Made by a program: the position numbers and the translations under genes. Below, piece after piece: positions 31,601 to 44,960 of a stretch of DNA of 64,000 bases. The number at the start of each line of letters is the position of its first letter. Positions within the stretch are counted from its first letter, which is position 1. Source of the stretch: Nipponacmea schrenckii. Lineage: Eukaryota > Mollusca > Gastropoda > Lottiidae. The notes beneath the pieces were generated by a model. The model had not been told where the DNA came from, searched no databases, and saw only the letters and a list, made by a program, of their open reading frames with translations. The stretch spans positions 28,254,067-28,318,066 of the forward strand of contig CM060201.1 in the NCBI GenBank assembly GCA_030562195.1, in the 5' to 3' direction.

Positions 31601-34600
31601 ATAAATATCCAAGAAACTAAGTAATTATTCATAAAGGTGACTTTGATTATTGAAAAAGGCTTAATAAATTTATTAAGCGTTTTTCAAAAATAACTTAGAT
31701 TTGTGAGTTTTCCAGATTTTAAGGGATTCTGTTACTTTATAACACCAGGTAAGTTCACTGATGAATATATATGTATACTCATATTGACTATTCTTGAGAA
31801 CTAAAATTTTATGTTTATGATAAGACGCAGTATCCCTTTAAACCTACCATCCCTGGTGCTTGCTTTTAGAAAAACCAACTGGTGTCAAATTGTGATCGTT
31901 TCATTTAACTTATTGCGATTATTGACTTTTTGTTCATGTTTCATACAATTACGATCGAAATAAAGAAAACCTAGCCTGCTGCGAGTTTCTTGAGGTCCCG
32001 AATCCAATGGTAAAGGTCCTATTACCATATATAAGAAAACTAGGTAAGGAAAGTTAATCAATATATACGTCGAATCAATGGAACAAAAGAAAACAAATTG
32101 ATTTTAAACAGAGTAATGATTTTTATCAACGGAATTCATACACCCATTTTTCAGCCACCTTTGGATAAAAACAGAAACTGTACTAACTTTAGATCAATTG
32201 AAGTAATTGAGTTAAAAGGAATTTCACATTAAACCATTCTGATATTTGTACTGAACATCTTTGGAAACTTGTGCTGTTGAAGAAGTATCTGACATGAATA
32301 GATTGGTTCAATTGAAATTCATCGTGTCCAAACCACACTTTCTCATTGGTCATACTTCCTCAAGGTCGTGGTAATACGGCTGAGGGGAAATTACGTATTC
32401 ATTGCTTAATGTCCTCCAACCAAATTTACCCTAAAATATTTTTAGGACATCACAACCAATCAAATCATATCACTTATTATAGATGTTTTCTTTTCATTTA
32501 CCCAACAATGTGTAGTGGGCTTAATTTTTTTTTTTACGAGTCTATGACTAAATTATTCACCTAGATCTCTAGATATAATAATAATTAAATGTTCAAGTTG
32601 ACTTCAAATAATTCCCTTTTTATACTATTTAATAGTAAGTCATGTCGAGATATACCCGTCATCAAAGAACTGAATAAAAGCTTTCAATACAGTGTTCCTG
32701 AGGTGTTTCACAAAAAATATTAATGGTTGCTATAAATGTAATAGAAATGTAATTGATATTTTAGTCCAGGGCAGACTAAACCCTATGACAACATAATAAT
32801 AATTTTTAACTTCTTCTGACTTCTTTTCAAGCAGATGTTTGTTACAGATAAAATAAATTTGGTTTCTCATGATTCAAAAGTATCTATTAATCTGAGAAAA
32901 CGTTTTGTATTTTCATTTTATCTTGTATAATGATTTATAATTAATTTATTTCCTCCTGCTCACCACTCTTTGTATTGGTGATACTAAATTTTCTTCTCGG
33001 CCAGTGCTTTCGTAATATCAATTCTATGTTCTGTTACTACCACTTTCACTTAAATATCAGTCTAGTTTGTAACATTTATAGTATTATCTTTTTAACCATT
33101 CAACAAAACAGACTTCTTTTTTGAGCATTCGTGTTTATACATATTGACCCCACACTAACGTGTCTACAACACATAATCGCATTTTTACATTTTTCGAAAC
33201 ACTCTCAACCTATCTTGTCAAGGGATTGTAAGTAATAGCAGATATTAAGCTCCATAGATTGGAAAAGCTTAAAGTTAACCCTTCAAGACATTAAGCTTTC
33301 ACTTACAATGAAACCGATTTTTATTGATATCTGAATTTAATCAGTATTAGCATCCCGTCTGCATTCTTCGAGCCGTTTTTGTGTGGCAATAAAGCACTTT
33401 GAAAAGATATATAAAAAATCCAATAACATTTCTATTATCTATATGACATCAATAAATGCACTTGATTCGAAGGTCGAAATATGTTCAAAGGACTGAAAAA
33501 CAAGGTAGTTAGATGGTGCTTTAAAAAAATAAATAAAAACCTAATAAGAGTTCTGTCATGAAACGTCGATATTCATCTAACATTTTTATATTAGTTTCTG
33601 TGACGCCATATTATCCCATCTAAACGTCTGATTTTCAATACGGCTTATTTACTTTATCTACATTAAAAACAGACAAGCAATAAAGAATAGGAGTGCCTCA
33701 TTTTATCGAGGACGGGTAGGGGGTTAAAGTTCAGATAGTAGCTTTGACTTTACAGTGATTACTTAAGTTATCAATTCGTCTAATCTTGTTGAAAGTCATA
33801 TATGTATATGTAATGTACGCAGCATTGTGAAACAATAATCATTGATTGAAGTTTTTTGAACGTTCAACTTGTTTCTCCTCTCGCCTTTATAGGCACATAG
33901 TCATGTGGTATTGTGACAACGAGAAACGATAGAATTATTGTAGAAGTATTGTATTGTGATCAAGCTTAGTTAATACTGAGCTACAGACAGGAAATGTTTC
34001 ATTAATGTTGAGAATGTTTCGATCAGATTAGCAATCTATATGTTAAGAGAGAAGAATTGAGTCATAATCCGAATTATGACTTATTTTACCCTTGATCAAA
34101 ATTGGAAATCTATATAAGAAGTTTTATGATGCTTTTGAAGTCCTTTGATCACGTATATACGATGTTGTACGAAATTGTTCAAGGATTATGAAATAGGTCA
34201 GATGTTATGTTTGCTTCGATGCCTATTTATACAATTTCTTGGCAACACTATGGTGGAATTTCCCAAGCTTCTGATTTGGAATTTGCTTATGATTACAGTA
34301 CTTTGAAAAAATGTATGATACCCTACAATAATGTTATGGCGGCGATATACATTTTTTTGCTCATATATCACATATTGTGTGTCGATTTTTTTATTTTTTT
34401 ATTTTTTTTATTTAAGTGACTTCCTTTTATTTTATGGATAGCATTTACTTTATTTAAAAACTTACGACGTTTCAACGATGATACTCTCGTCTTGTTCAAA
34501 TAATGATACAACAATTATTCTTATCCATAAAATTGTGTCCAGTTATTTATGTGAATAGTATTTCATTACAAATAATATATCAAACAATGGCGCCATTCGT

Positions 34601-36235
34601 ACTCCTTGAAAAAAAATACCGACTTCATGAAGCACGAATACAAAAATTTCGAAAAGGTGCGAATTCAAGTACATTGTAAAACATAAATACGAACAGTTCA
34701 ATTTTTTCCAGATTAGTAAGTAGTAAAATACAGTTCAATTCCGAATACTTATGTTTCGATGGGTGATTAAAAAACTAATTGTGTCTGTGCTCCTAATAAA
34801 GAAAATGTAAAGTGAATTGTCCTGTCCATGTTTACTGAAATATAATGTCATTTTTTCAAATGAAAGGTCTTTCGTCATATCGTACCTAAATGAGCTTATT
34901 GTGACGGGACAGTACTACGCAGTGTGCAATGAGGGCAATATTGCCCGGATAGCTGCATTGGCCTTCTCTGTTTCTATTATTTCCAACTGTCGAGGGTAAC
35001 TTGTATTATTGTTCTATCAGAAAATTAGACTAGACTTTATTTCCATGTCGATACTCAAACTAAGAGTCAGATATATATATTTTTATATAGACTAAACCAA
35101 AATTTGGGTATTTTTTGATTATGTGACACTGAATATCCAAGAATTCTTTCCAACTGTTCGTAAGTAAGTGTACTTTCAACGAATATTGAAGTTAAGATAA
35201 ATACATTAAAATCGGAGACCTACCAAAATATCATTTGGTTGACATGATACAGATTTCAGACTAAACTGATATTAATCTGTGGAGTTATCAGTGCAGTTAC
35301 CTTTTCGACCAGTCCACAAATCTCGCAATTTTCTACTTCCAACGATATCCGACTGCTTTCAGAGCCCGACGTGTGCTCCTTATGGGCTTAGTGTTCAATC
35401 TAGCCAACCGCAAAAGAAACACAAAATATAAAAATCCCCTTTTCTTGTCATTAGTTGTGCTGATAGTATTCATAGACATTTTATCAACAGGCTATAGAAT
35501 TTGAGGTGTTTTACATTCAGAAACATTAAGTAGCAATAAAACACTAGAGCAATCAATGCTGAAATGTACATCATTACAGAAATCATGTCCAATTTATAGA
35601 AACATGTTCAACAAGATTTTAGATTTTTTTTACGTCAGTTAAGATTTTCGAGTTCTTAGAAAAAACGGCACAAGTTGTTATGTGAAGTACGGTATTTCCT
35701 CGTTATTTTTTTATTATAATATTACATTCTTGCATTTGAAGGAATACATATATACAACGTTTCGAATCATTTATCCTGTGCCTTATTTCAGCAGGTATCG
35801 TACAAAAATGTACTTAAATGATTTCAAAACCTGCCATATAAACATGAAACGAAATTAATCGAAACTGGTATAAACTGAAATTGCGTTACAGAGTGTTTGG
35901 TTTGACAATAGAATTATTGAAGTATTGACTGGAAGGTGATAATATAAAACACGATGATTTGACGGTGTAGGAGGCGACTATAGATATATATATTCTACCA
36001 CGCCATTCATGCTTTCAAACTTCACGTGATTTGACGAGACCGGGTCCAAGCGCGACCAGCAAAGCTCCGATTTGGAATGAGAGACTGGGAACTTGCTTAT
36101 TAAAGAGTTATCTAAAACTTAGAGTAGTAACTTGAGACGCCGAAAATAATAATTCAAACAAATGAGACTGGAACTTAACCACGCAATTTTACATTAAATT
36201 TGTGACCAGAGAAAGAGAACGGAACGTAATAATAT
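28640..36235. other. Gene-poor stretch
   Basis: About 7.6 kb of AT-rich DNA. ORFs of 60-80 codons occur on both strands but none has family similarity or splice-site support. Dispersed motif copies occur near 34463 and 35757. Confidence 0.5.
34463..34510 (+). repeat. Dispersed repeat motif copy
   Basis: ACGACGTTTCAACGATGATA followed by TCTCGTCTTGTTCAAATAATGA, resembling the copy at 25612. Confidence 0.4.
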
Positions 36236-36364
36236 TTGTCAATCGACGTCGGTCATTTCCGCCCCTTACTTATTTATAAGTCTTTGATTGGTAGTGAGTT
36301 TTTGAAGTTTTTCTGAAAATCGCTTGGTGTTTCAAAGTGGGTTATTTTAAACTGTTCTGACGGA
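36236..36364 (+). promoter_or_regulatory. Core promoter upstream of signal-peptide exon
   Basis: A TATA-like TATTTATAAG at about 36271-36280, an inverted CCAAT (GATTGG) at about 36286-36291, and GC-richer DNA with GACGTCGG lie 75-120 bp before the ATG at 36365. The transcription start would fall at about 36305. Confidence 0.5.
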
Positions 36365-36446
36365 ATGTATAGGAACATTACTGTTTGCAGTTATATTTTG
36401 TGTGTCGTGGTGTCCCTGGCTGTTCTTATTTCCAGTGTAGATGCAG
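36365..36446 (+). CDS. First coding exon of an unidentified secreted or membrane protein
   Basis: The ATG at 36365 opens MYRNITVCSYILCVVVSLAV then LISSVDA, a classic signal peptide with a hydrophobic core and small residues before the cut. It ends at a perfect donor GCAG|GTAAGTG in phase 1, the usual phase after secretion signals of Ig-, EGF- or LRR-type proteins. No following exon could be recognised in the remaining 27 kb, so the first intron is very long or the later exons are small and divergent. The identity is unknown. Confidence 0.7.
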
Positions 36447-37779
36447 GTAAGTGAAATTGAGCGCAAAATGTTTTACGATCCGACTCTTACGTAAATGCGA
36501 GTTTATTTGATTCAAATCTTAACTGTCTGTGTGCTCTTTCATATTTTTTTAATGCAAATTGTGTTATCATTCAATGAAGAAAATTAAGTGTAGCCATTTA
36601 TGCGTTTTTTTTTCAAGCTTATGTGCATTTATGTGTCATTGTTTTTTAAAGCATAACTATCTTCAATACCGGCATATTTTGAGCAATAGCAAGATGTTTA
36701 ACTCACGAGGGATTCGATCCTTTTTTTTATCACATAATTATTAATTTTAAGGGACAGATTCATTATTTTCAAGGGTTGATTTGGGTTTTGAATATATGTA
36801 AATAGTACGGTACAGAGTACTGAAAATGCAAGGAAATCGCTCAATTCGTTCACAAATAGCTCCAACTAGGAATTTACGTTTTATTCTATTAGTATTTGTC
36901 TGTATATCATATAGAGTCTCCAGAACTAAGTTGTAATTTTAACTTTCAAATCCAGATAATTCTAAACACATGGATTCGAGAGATCAAATTTAATATACCT
37001 TATTAGTTTAGTGTAAAAAATCTCCGTTAATGAGACTATGGTATGATTGGCAAAAGAAGAGCGAATCTGACCGTCTAAAGAAACGCTTATTTAAAAATTT
37101 CATTCTAAAATTTAAAGTATTCGTGTAAAAGATCAATGTGTAATACAAAAGCAAACAAATGTTAAACACCCGATTGATTACTATTTTACAATTAAAACTA
37201 ATAAGCCGTTATGATTTGCATTATTCGCCCTGTTACTAGTTAAAATAGCGGTGGCAATAAATCACATTTGTGTACTTGTAGTAAACGTTTGATCAGCTAA
37301 AGCAAAACAAATTGGATTATATGATCAAATGCACCTTTTCCCTTATATGGTGGAGATCCATACCATAGAAAGGCGAATTAACTTAATCTCTAACGATATT
37401 TAAGAAGATAAACAACATGGATCATGTAAAGATAATGTTGTGAAGTCTCTCCTGTAATTACATTCCCTGAAATTATAACGTTGGGCATCAATAAGATAAA
37501 TCTTTGATGAAAACCTTAATTTAATTACTTTTAATATTATTAAGTATAAGGATATAACAAATCACACATCGTTTGATTACTTATCTCAAAGCTAAGACCT
37601 TGGAACTCTGAGCGTTCATTTGATAACATGAAATAAAGGAAGCATGGAAATCTTGATTTCTGCAAGGACTTGAAACTAGAAAGGTATATTTAGCAACTTC
37701 AAATCATGTACTTTTGAGAATTATGAAAGTGAAATATAAATATTGTAAATATTTCTTCTTTAAACAAAATTGCGAAATA

Positions 37780-37862
37780 CAACTATAGTAGAACCTGTAT
37801 ACAGAGACCACTCAAGAGAATATTAGAAAGCGGCCGCTTAATGAAGGTGGTCTCTTATGAGG
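37780..37862 (+). mobile_element. pogo/Tigger-like DNA transposon end (remnant)
   Basis: AGTAGAACCTGTATACAGAGACCAC and, 40 bp on, GTGGTCTCTTATGAGGGGTT form internal inverted repeats (GAGACCAC/GTGGTCTC) around GCGGCCGCTT. The pattern is typical of pogo-like termini. No transposase is visible. Confidence 0.45.
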
Positions 37863-39327
37863 GGTTCGGGTCAACTGCAAAAAGTTTTGCAACTGTTTTG
37901 AAGCAATCTATTTGACCCTTGCAACTAATATGTATACTTCGACATTTTGGGAATGATAGTATCTTACTATTTGTCATACATCTACCGATATTGTTGGGTT
38001 TCTACCGCATGCTGTTTGCAAATCTACCGTTTTTTTTCTTCTTTAAAAAAATTAATCAACCTACCGTTTTAATGTCTACATTGTCTAAATGTCTTTACCT
38101 TATAACAAATTATAATTTTGAATTGTATTTTAATTGCATAATAAAACATAATTAAGCAGCCTAATGAAGAGAAACTGAAAGCGTTCTGCCAGTCTTCTTT
38201 ATAGTGTCAGGCATTAGAGACCTCGAAGCGTATTTATACTAATTATTATTCCACCGATTTTAATCATGTGATATGAGATGCACATTTTTATTATTATAAT
38301 AACTGTTATTGGAAATATTGTTATGAATTTCCAATCTGAAGGCAGACTCTGGTTAATCCACCATGTCGTTGAATCCAATTTGTCCCAAATATTATTATAC
38401 CAACGAATTGAAAGGGGTCGTTTCGAAATTTGGAAAACAAGACGGGCAATAATTAAAATGATGATGCGAAAATTAGCAGAAAGGAGGATGACAAATGTGG
38501 GTTATAAAAACCCACTTCTAAACACAAAAACTTCCTATAATAACAACATTCCACGACTTTAAAAAACATAAAACACCAAGAAAGAAACATTTCCTTAATT
38601 AACAAAAACTATTTTGAATACCGTACTTATTAAAACAACAGAACAATACAATTTCCAGTTGTAATTGTGTTAAAAGACTTACATACATCATCGGGAATTT
38701 AATAAGTGTTCACAAATCAAATTAAAATTTTATTTTGAAGACCAGTCTTAACTCAGTGTAAACACTTGCGTTATTCTAATTTCATATTAACATCGATCCT
38801 TATCCAAAAAAATAAATAAGTTTAAGTCTCTTGCAAAATGCTTCAACTTTCGAAAGCAATAACACAGTTTCCTCGTGTCAAAGCTGGATGCATATTGCCT
38901 TCTATGTGGTTAATTTCAGCTGGAACAGCGACGAAAGCCTCTCTCATCTTTGAACGGTTCTCCGACTTTCCTCCTTTGCCTTTACTACCACTAAGTACAA
39001 ATGTTTAAGTTAAACTGAAAAAAGCTCTTTATCGATTATAAGTTTATAATATGAAATATTCACATACAAGACGGTTTGTAAATTTTCGTTGTCATATCTC
39101 CTTGTGATAATCCTTCAGCCTAACGTTTCACGTTATTTGAACATTAGTTTACAACTGGAGCGTAAATATACCACGTACGTCCTTTGAAATATTTATACAT
39201 CATATAAAAGATTGTGTATTCCAATTCGGTGTACTTTAAACAATAAGATTTAAACGACATTTAGAAAATTGAGGTTGAAGTTAAGCTGTGCTATATATTC
39301 CTATGTTTTCTACCCCTTCTTCATTTC

Positions 39328-39378
39328 ATTTTATCTGATGACGACACGTATAAATTGTGTTGAAACGTTATGTACCTT
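39328..39378 (-). repeat. Dispersed repeat motif copy
   Basis: On the minus strand: CATAACGTTTCAACACAATT, then TATACGTGTCGTCATCAGAT. It aligns with the plus-strand copy at 49898-49947 at about 85% identity by eye. Confidence 0.65.
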
Positions 39379-39663
39379 GTTATTAAAGAAGTGTGTTATA
39401 CCATAATTTATTCCCCTGTGTTTCTTGTTAATCTTTAGTATAGTAAAACTGTGGAATTTTTAATTTATTTGAAATCTTGAGCTGATAACGAATGTAGACG
39501 AGTATGGTACTTGTGGTAATAATAATTACAGTATTCTTTTAAGTATGAACTATATTTACACAATAAGATCGGAGAACAGACTCCGCCTATATAACCCCTT
39601 CTTGGGTCATATATATATACATATAAATAAAATGTTAATTGTACAGTGTACAGTTGCATATGA

Positions 39664-39831
39664 ATAAAAAAAAGTCAATATCAAGAAGACTTTTTGGTGA
39701 ATCCTTCAGTCTAACGTTTTCATCCTTCACGGGACTTGAGTCTTGACATGAGTCTTGAAAAGTCCGTAGGATGAAAACGTTAGACTGAAGGATTCACAAA
39801 AAAGTCTTCTTGTTATTGACTTTTTTTTATT
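39664..39831. mobile_element. Fold-back element, about 60-bp near-perfect arms
   Basis: The left arm (about 39664-39725: AAAAGTCAATATCAAGAAGA ... AACGTTTTCATCC) and right arm (39769-39831) are reverse complements apart from a few bases, around a 43-bp loop. No coding capacity is present. It looks like a MITE or fold-back transposon. Confidence 0.8.
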
Positions 39832-41514
39832 TATATACATATATATACAGTTGAAACATGAATAAAAGAATCTGTCACAATGAGAACTTAATAACCATAT
39901 TTGGATTTGAAAGAGTTTATCACACGAATAAAACCCATTCCTCAATGTATGTTATTTGATATTTATGGATGGTGTATGTCTACCAAATATCACTTTGATC
40001 TTCTAAGAATTTCAATTATAGAACAGATTAAACATTAACAATATCTCGACTTTCTCTATTATGTTAAAAGGACGTACTTATTGTGATGTCTGCAATATGG
40101 AGAGAGAGAATCCACTGGCAACTAGTATGACAAGATGCGTTTCAGTCTTAAATTTAATGACAAGCTGTGTTTAAGACATTGAAACCTCAAATGAATGTTT
40201 TCCTTTAAATTGAATAGTGTAAATAGTTATTACAGTGTGATACAACACAACGTTGAAATATTATTGAATTATTGTATAAATCTAATGGGGAATTTAATCA
40301 TATTTCTTATTATCAGAAATTGGATTTTAAAAGGTTATTGCAAAACTGTGATATATAATTTACAATCAAGTAGTATGTGGTTAATTTTTCAATGTAATTA
40401 TCAACGATCACGTAAATACAAGATATTATGTTACGTCAACTTGCATTATCGTGTATGGCAAATAATGATTGTTAACAGTCCCCCTATTAGGACTCAGGCC
40501 AATCATTCGTTTGCCATCTGTTTCCAGGTTAACTCACGAAATTCAACCTTCTATAACTTTTTTTAAGATCTCGTTATAAACTTTCCAATATGTCACATGA
40601 AAGTTTAGAACTTAGTTTCTGTAAAAAAAAATGCAATACATCATGACAATGAAAATTTTGAACTAGTCACTATGAAAGTAAACCACTACATTTTGTCTAC
40701 ATCCGCTTGACTGTCACTGCACGCAAAACCACTATTTGTAGAAAGAACCTTCCGCCAATTAAATGTCTCATCCCCTCAGAAATGCTGAATGGGCTTGCAA
40801 AAACCGTAAGAAGGGAGGGAGAAAGGGGATTTCTTAAATTGGCACGGACTAAATTCGTATAAAATCATAGCATAAAATGTTTAATATGTCCATTAAATTA
40901 CAAAATTACCTCCCTTACATATATTATTTTCGAGTAATATTCAGCATAAAACGTTTAGTCAGATATTTTCTATAAGTATATATTCTAGCTAAATATATAC
41001 TGAACTACTCGTTAGGTTATGAATCAGAACCAAATGATCAGAAATATCATAACCGGATGAATAAGCGACACATTTGATTTGTACGTACATTCTACAGATA
41101 ATATTTAATTTAGATCACACCAGCGATTGCGTATTGCCTTGACTTTTTACAATTATCGTGTAAAGAGCGGAAGATGGCACTTTTCTGTAAATGAGACATA
41201 ATTATACTATTTTTCGTATGGCAAAAGTGTAGAATATTCGCTCAGTACTTAACCACATCAATACTTTTCTTCGTTTATTCAATCACCCATAATTCAAACA
41301 AATATATATACTTTTGACATTTCTTAATGGGGTTGCAGCCAAAATAATACTTATTGTGTTTGGTATTGAATAGATTTTGCTTTTAACAACATATTTTTTA
41401 GCATAATAATTGATAAAGGAAGTATATGATGACATATCGTCAGATATATTTTATAATATTTAAATTTCAGTTTTAGTTGTCATTTACATAAAATGTCACT
41501 TGGACCATTTCCGA

Positions 41515-41690
41515 GAAAACCATGGAATTACATACAAAACCATGAAAGTACATAAACAACACGCCAATGAAAGTACATACACAACCGTGAAAGTATATAC
41601 ACAACCGTGTAACAATAAACACCAGTTCATTCACGCCCGTGAAAATTTATCATACATGTAATAAAAAAAGCGTAGTCAACCAAGTGCTTT
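41515..41690 (+). repeat. Diverged short repeats flanking the satellite
   Basis: Units of the type CATGAAAGTACATACACAAC (about 27-30 bp) precede the 106-bp array and share its CATGAAAGT core, possibly the ancestral unit. Confidence 0.55.
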
Positions 41691-42945
41691 CACACCCATG
41701 AAAGTTCATACATAACAAATGACAGTACGATACTAACGTTATAATGATATGATCATACATGAAATGAAATAACATAGTCAACCATAATAGTGCTTTCACG
41801 CCCATGAAAGTTCATACATAACAAATGACAGTACGATACTAACGTTATAATGATATGATCATACATGAAATGAAATAACATAGTCAACCATAAAAGTGCT
41901 TTCACACCCATGAAAGTTCATACATAACAAATGACAGTACGATACTAAAGTTATAATGATTTGATCATACATGAATTGAAATAACATAGTCAACCATAAA
42001 AGTGTTTTCACGCCCATGAAAGTTCATACATAACAAATGACAGTACGATACAAACGTTTTAAAAATGATCATACATAAAATGAAATAACATAGCCAACCA
42101 TAAAAGTGCTTTCACGACCATGAAAGTTCATACATAACAAATGACTGTACGATACTAACGTTATCATGATCATACATAAAATGAAATAACATAGCCAACC
42201 ATAAAAGTTCCTTCACGACCATGAAAGTCATACATAACAAATGACTGTGCGATACTAACGTTATCATGATCATACATAAAATGAAATAACATAGCCAACC
42301 ATAAAAGTTCCTTCACGACCATGAAAGTCATACATAACAAATGACTGTATGATACAAACGTAATCATGATCATACATGAAATGAAATAAGCATAGTCAAC
42401 CATAAAAGTTCCTTCACGACCATGAAAGTTCATACATAACAAATGACTGTACGATACTAACGTTATCATGATATGATCATACATGAAATGAAATAACATA
42501 GTCAACCATAAAAGTTCCTTCACGACCATGAAAGTCATACATAACAAATGACTGTACGATACAAACGTTAATCATGATCATACATGAAATGAAATAGCAT
42601 AGTCAACCATAAAAGTTCTTTCACACCATGAAAGTCATACATAACAAATGACAGACGATACTAAGTATAATCATTTGATCATACATGAATTGAAATAACA
42701 TAGTCAACCATAAAAGTGTCTTCACGCCCATGAAAGTTCATACATAACAAATGACAGTACGATACTAACGTAATCATGATCATACATGAAATGAAATAAC
42801 ATAGTCAACCATAAAAGTTCTTTCACGCCCATGAAAGTTCATACATAACAAATGACAGAACGATACTAACGTTATCATGATCATACATAAAATAAAATAA
42901 CATAGTCAACCATGAAAGTTCGTTCACCATTATGAAATACTACAA
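41690..42945 (+). repeat. Satellite-like array, 100-106-bp unit
   Basis: About 12 copies. The anchor CATGAAAGT(T)CATACATAAC recurs at 41697, 41803, 41909, 42015, 42119, 42220, 42320, 42421, 42527, 42627, 42729 and 42830. A 5-bp ATGAT-type indel accounts for part of the 101/106 length classes. The 125-aa minus ORF at 42170-42547 is repeat read-through. Confidence 0.97.
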
Positions 42946-44344
42946 CACGTTCTTGAATACCCATGATAATATCAACATAACATTGGTAGTACATTAAACA
43001 ACCATCTTTAAAATGCTAGTGTTGTAACTTCGTATTTAATATTCTACGAAAAAAACTGACATTAAAAAGTCGACAACACGTATCTTTGATGTATCCATTT
43101 AAATTATTACCTAGGAAATCTTCAAAGAATGATCTTTGATGTGTAAAGAGGATCATCTAATTTCGATAATAAACATCATATTTCAATCTTTAATTTCAAT
43201 TTTCTATTAATTATCTTAATAAATCAAGATAGAAGATTGTAAAAGTGTAGTAGTCTAGTAGACAGATCAGAAATGACAAGAATCATTAATTTATTGGATT
43301 GTCGAATTTTAGCCAATGTTATAATAACATCGGTATCGGCTTCTCTGTAAAATTTGGAATCTCGACAAAAAGTCTGGAAAGGAAGTATTTTCACTTCATT
43401 TATTTCATCGTGTAAGGAATTTCGTAATAAAAAGAAAGATTCTACAACAATTGATCTGCCAAGTTACAATTATTTATCTGATTTGTTAGACTGAATTGGT
43501 GTCAATCATAACTAGACGTTTGCTGTTATGATAAGTCTAGAGTTTTATCAAAATCAGAAATTTCGGTTAGTTGAAACCATACTCATACAAAATAAATAAA
43601 TTGGGCGAGGATGGCGAATGAACAATATAGGTATAACTAACCATCTATGATTATAATCGACCTACAGTTCCAAAGACCTGTATCGGGCTACTTTCTCAAT
43701 ATTTAAGTCTATAACCCCCTTCATTATTATCAGATACCAAGTTATAAATCATCGCAAGCGTTTGTTTATTAAAGACAGTGATTATCAAAATCAAGACATG
43801 AAATTTTGAATCCTTTTGAAACCCTTCCAAGTGCCAAGATTTGCCCTGGTATTGCTATAATACTACGAAAATAGCCCCCGCAACGTGTGATTGATAAATG
43901 TCTCATCTTTGTTGTATTTTCTGGAACCGTGATAAGTATACACGAAACTACAATATTCTAAATATAAAAAGACGCCATCTAATTGCTTGGAAGAAAAGAC
44001 CTTGATTTTAATTGATAAATTGAATTCTCAGAAGTCAAAGAAAACATAAGGAGAAAATATTATACTACCACAATAGAAACAATGTTTATATAATAATAGA
44101 AAGAAAATAATTTTTTACATCTGAAATAAGGTGGAAAATCTGAACTACAATATTTGGCTTTAATTCAAAACAATATGTAAAATAGATTGTCACTATAGAT
44201 AATATTTTACTCTCTGCCATTTACAAGCAAGGGAGTGTTTGGCCATTGACGTTGAATGTATTTAGATTGATTCAATCACTGATTAATTAATCTGCCGCCT
44301 AAAGATTAATAACGGAGCATGTTGAAGAAATTGATTTAGTAATT

Positions 44345-44960
44345 AAACTAGAAACGGTATTGCTGGTAAAATAACTTTTTGTAGGATTTCTAAGACTAGT
44401 TGATCATAATTCCCAGGTCTTAAATGGTTAACAAAAACGAAACTGTAACCGTTTTGCTGGTTAAATGACTTTTTGTAGGATTTCTAAGACTAGTTGATCA
44501 TAATTCCCAGGTCTTAAATAGTTAACAAAAACGAAACTGTAACCGTTTTGCTGGTTAAATGACTTTTTGTAGGATTTCTAAGACTAGTTGATCATACTTC
44601 CCAGGTCTTAAATGGTTAACAAAATCGTGAGTCTAACGGTATTGGTGGTTAAATGACTTTGTATAATTTCCAAGACTAGTTGATCATACATCCCAGGTCT
44701 GAAATGGTTTATAAAACGTGGCTCTAACGGTATTGCTGGTTAAATGACTTTTTGTATGATTTCCAAAGCAGTTTATGATACTTCCCATGTCTTAAATGGT
44801 TAATATGGACATTTATAAAGCGCTAATAGCCACATCACATAGGCACATGCTCAGAGCGCTTAACAAAAACTTGGCTCTAACGATTTTACTTGTTAGATGA
44901 CTTTTTGTATGATTTCTAAGGCTAGTTGATCATACTTTCCTGGTCTTATATGGGTACTTC
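44345..44960 (+). repeat. Tandem array, about 94-bp unit
   Basis: About six copies with CGGTATTGCTGGTTAAATGA, GATTTCTAAGACTAGTTGAT and CCCAGGTCTTAAATGGTTAA. The first three full copies are near-identical; the last is interrupted by an insertion of about 60 bp (44805-44865). Confidence 0.95.

Larger units (their letters stand above)
36447..41500. other. Putative long first intron or intergenic DNA
   Basis: No exon with phase-compatible splice sites was recognised. An ORF of 94 codons at 38278-38562 has no family similarity. The stretch contains a transposon remnant (37780) and a fold-back (39664). Confidence 0.5.

Noticed and set aside
35290..35440. GC-richer patch with a short basic minus-strand reading frame (LNTKPIRSTRRALKAVGYRWK)
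   Set aside because: Only about 40 codons, no clear acceptor, no family match; it may be a dispersed repeat piece.
38278..38562. 94-codon ORF with basic C-terminal half
   Set aside because: No family similarity; could be chance. An internal phase-compatible acceptor for the 36446 donor was not convincing.
42170..42547. 125-codon minus-strand ORF with repeated HGREGTFMV
   Set aside because: Read-through of the 100-106-bp satellite; the frame shifts between copies.
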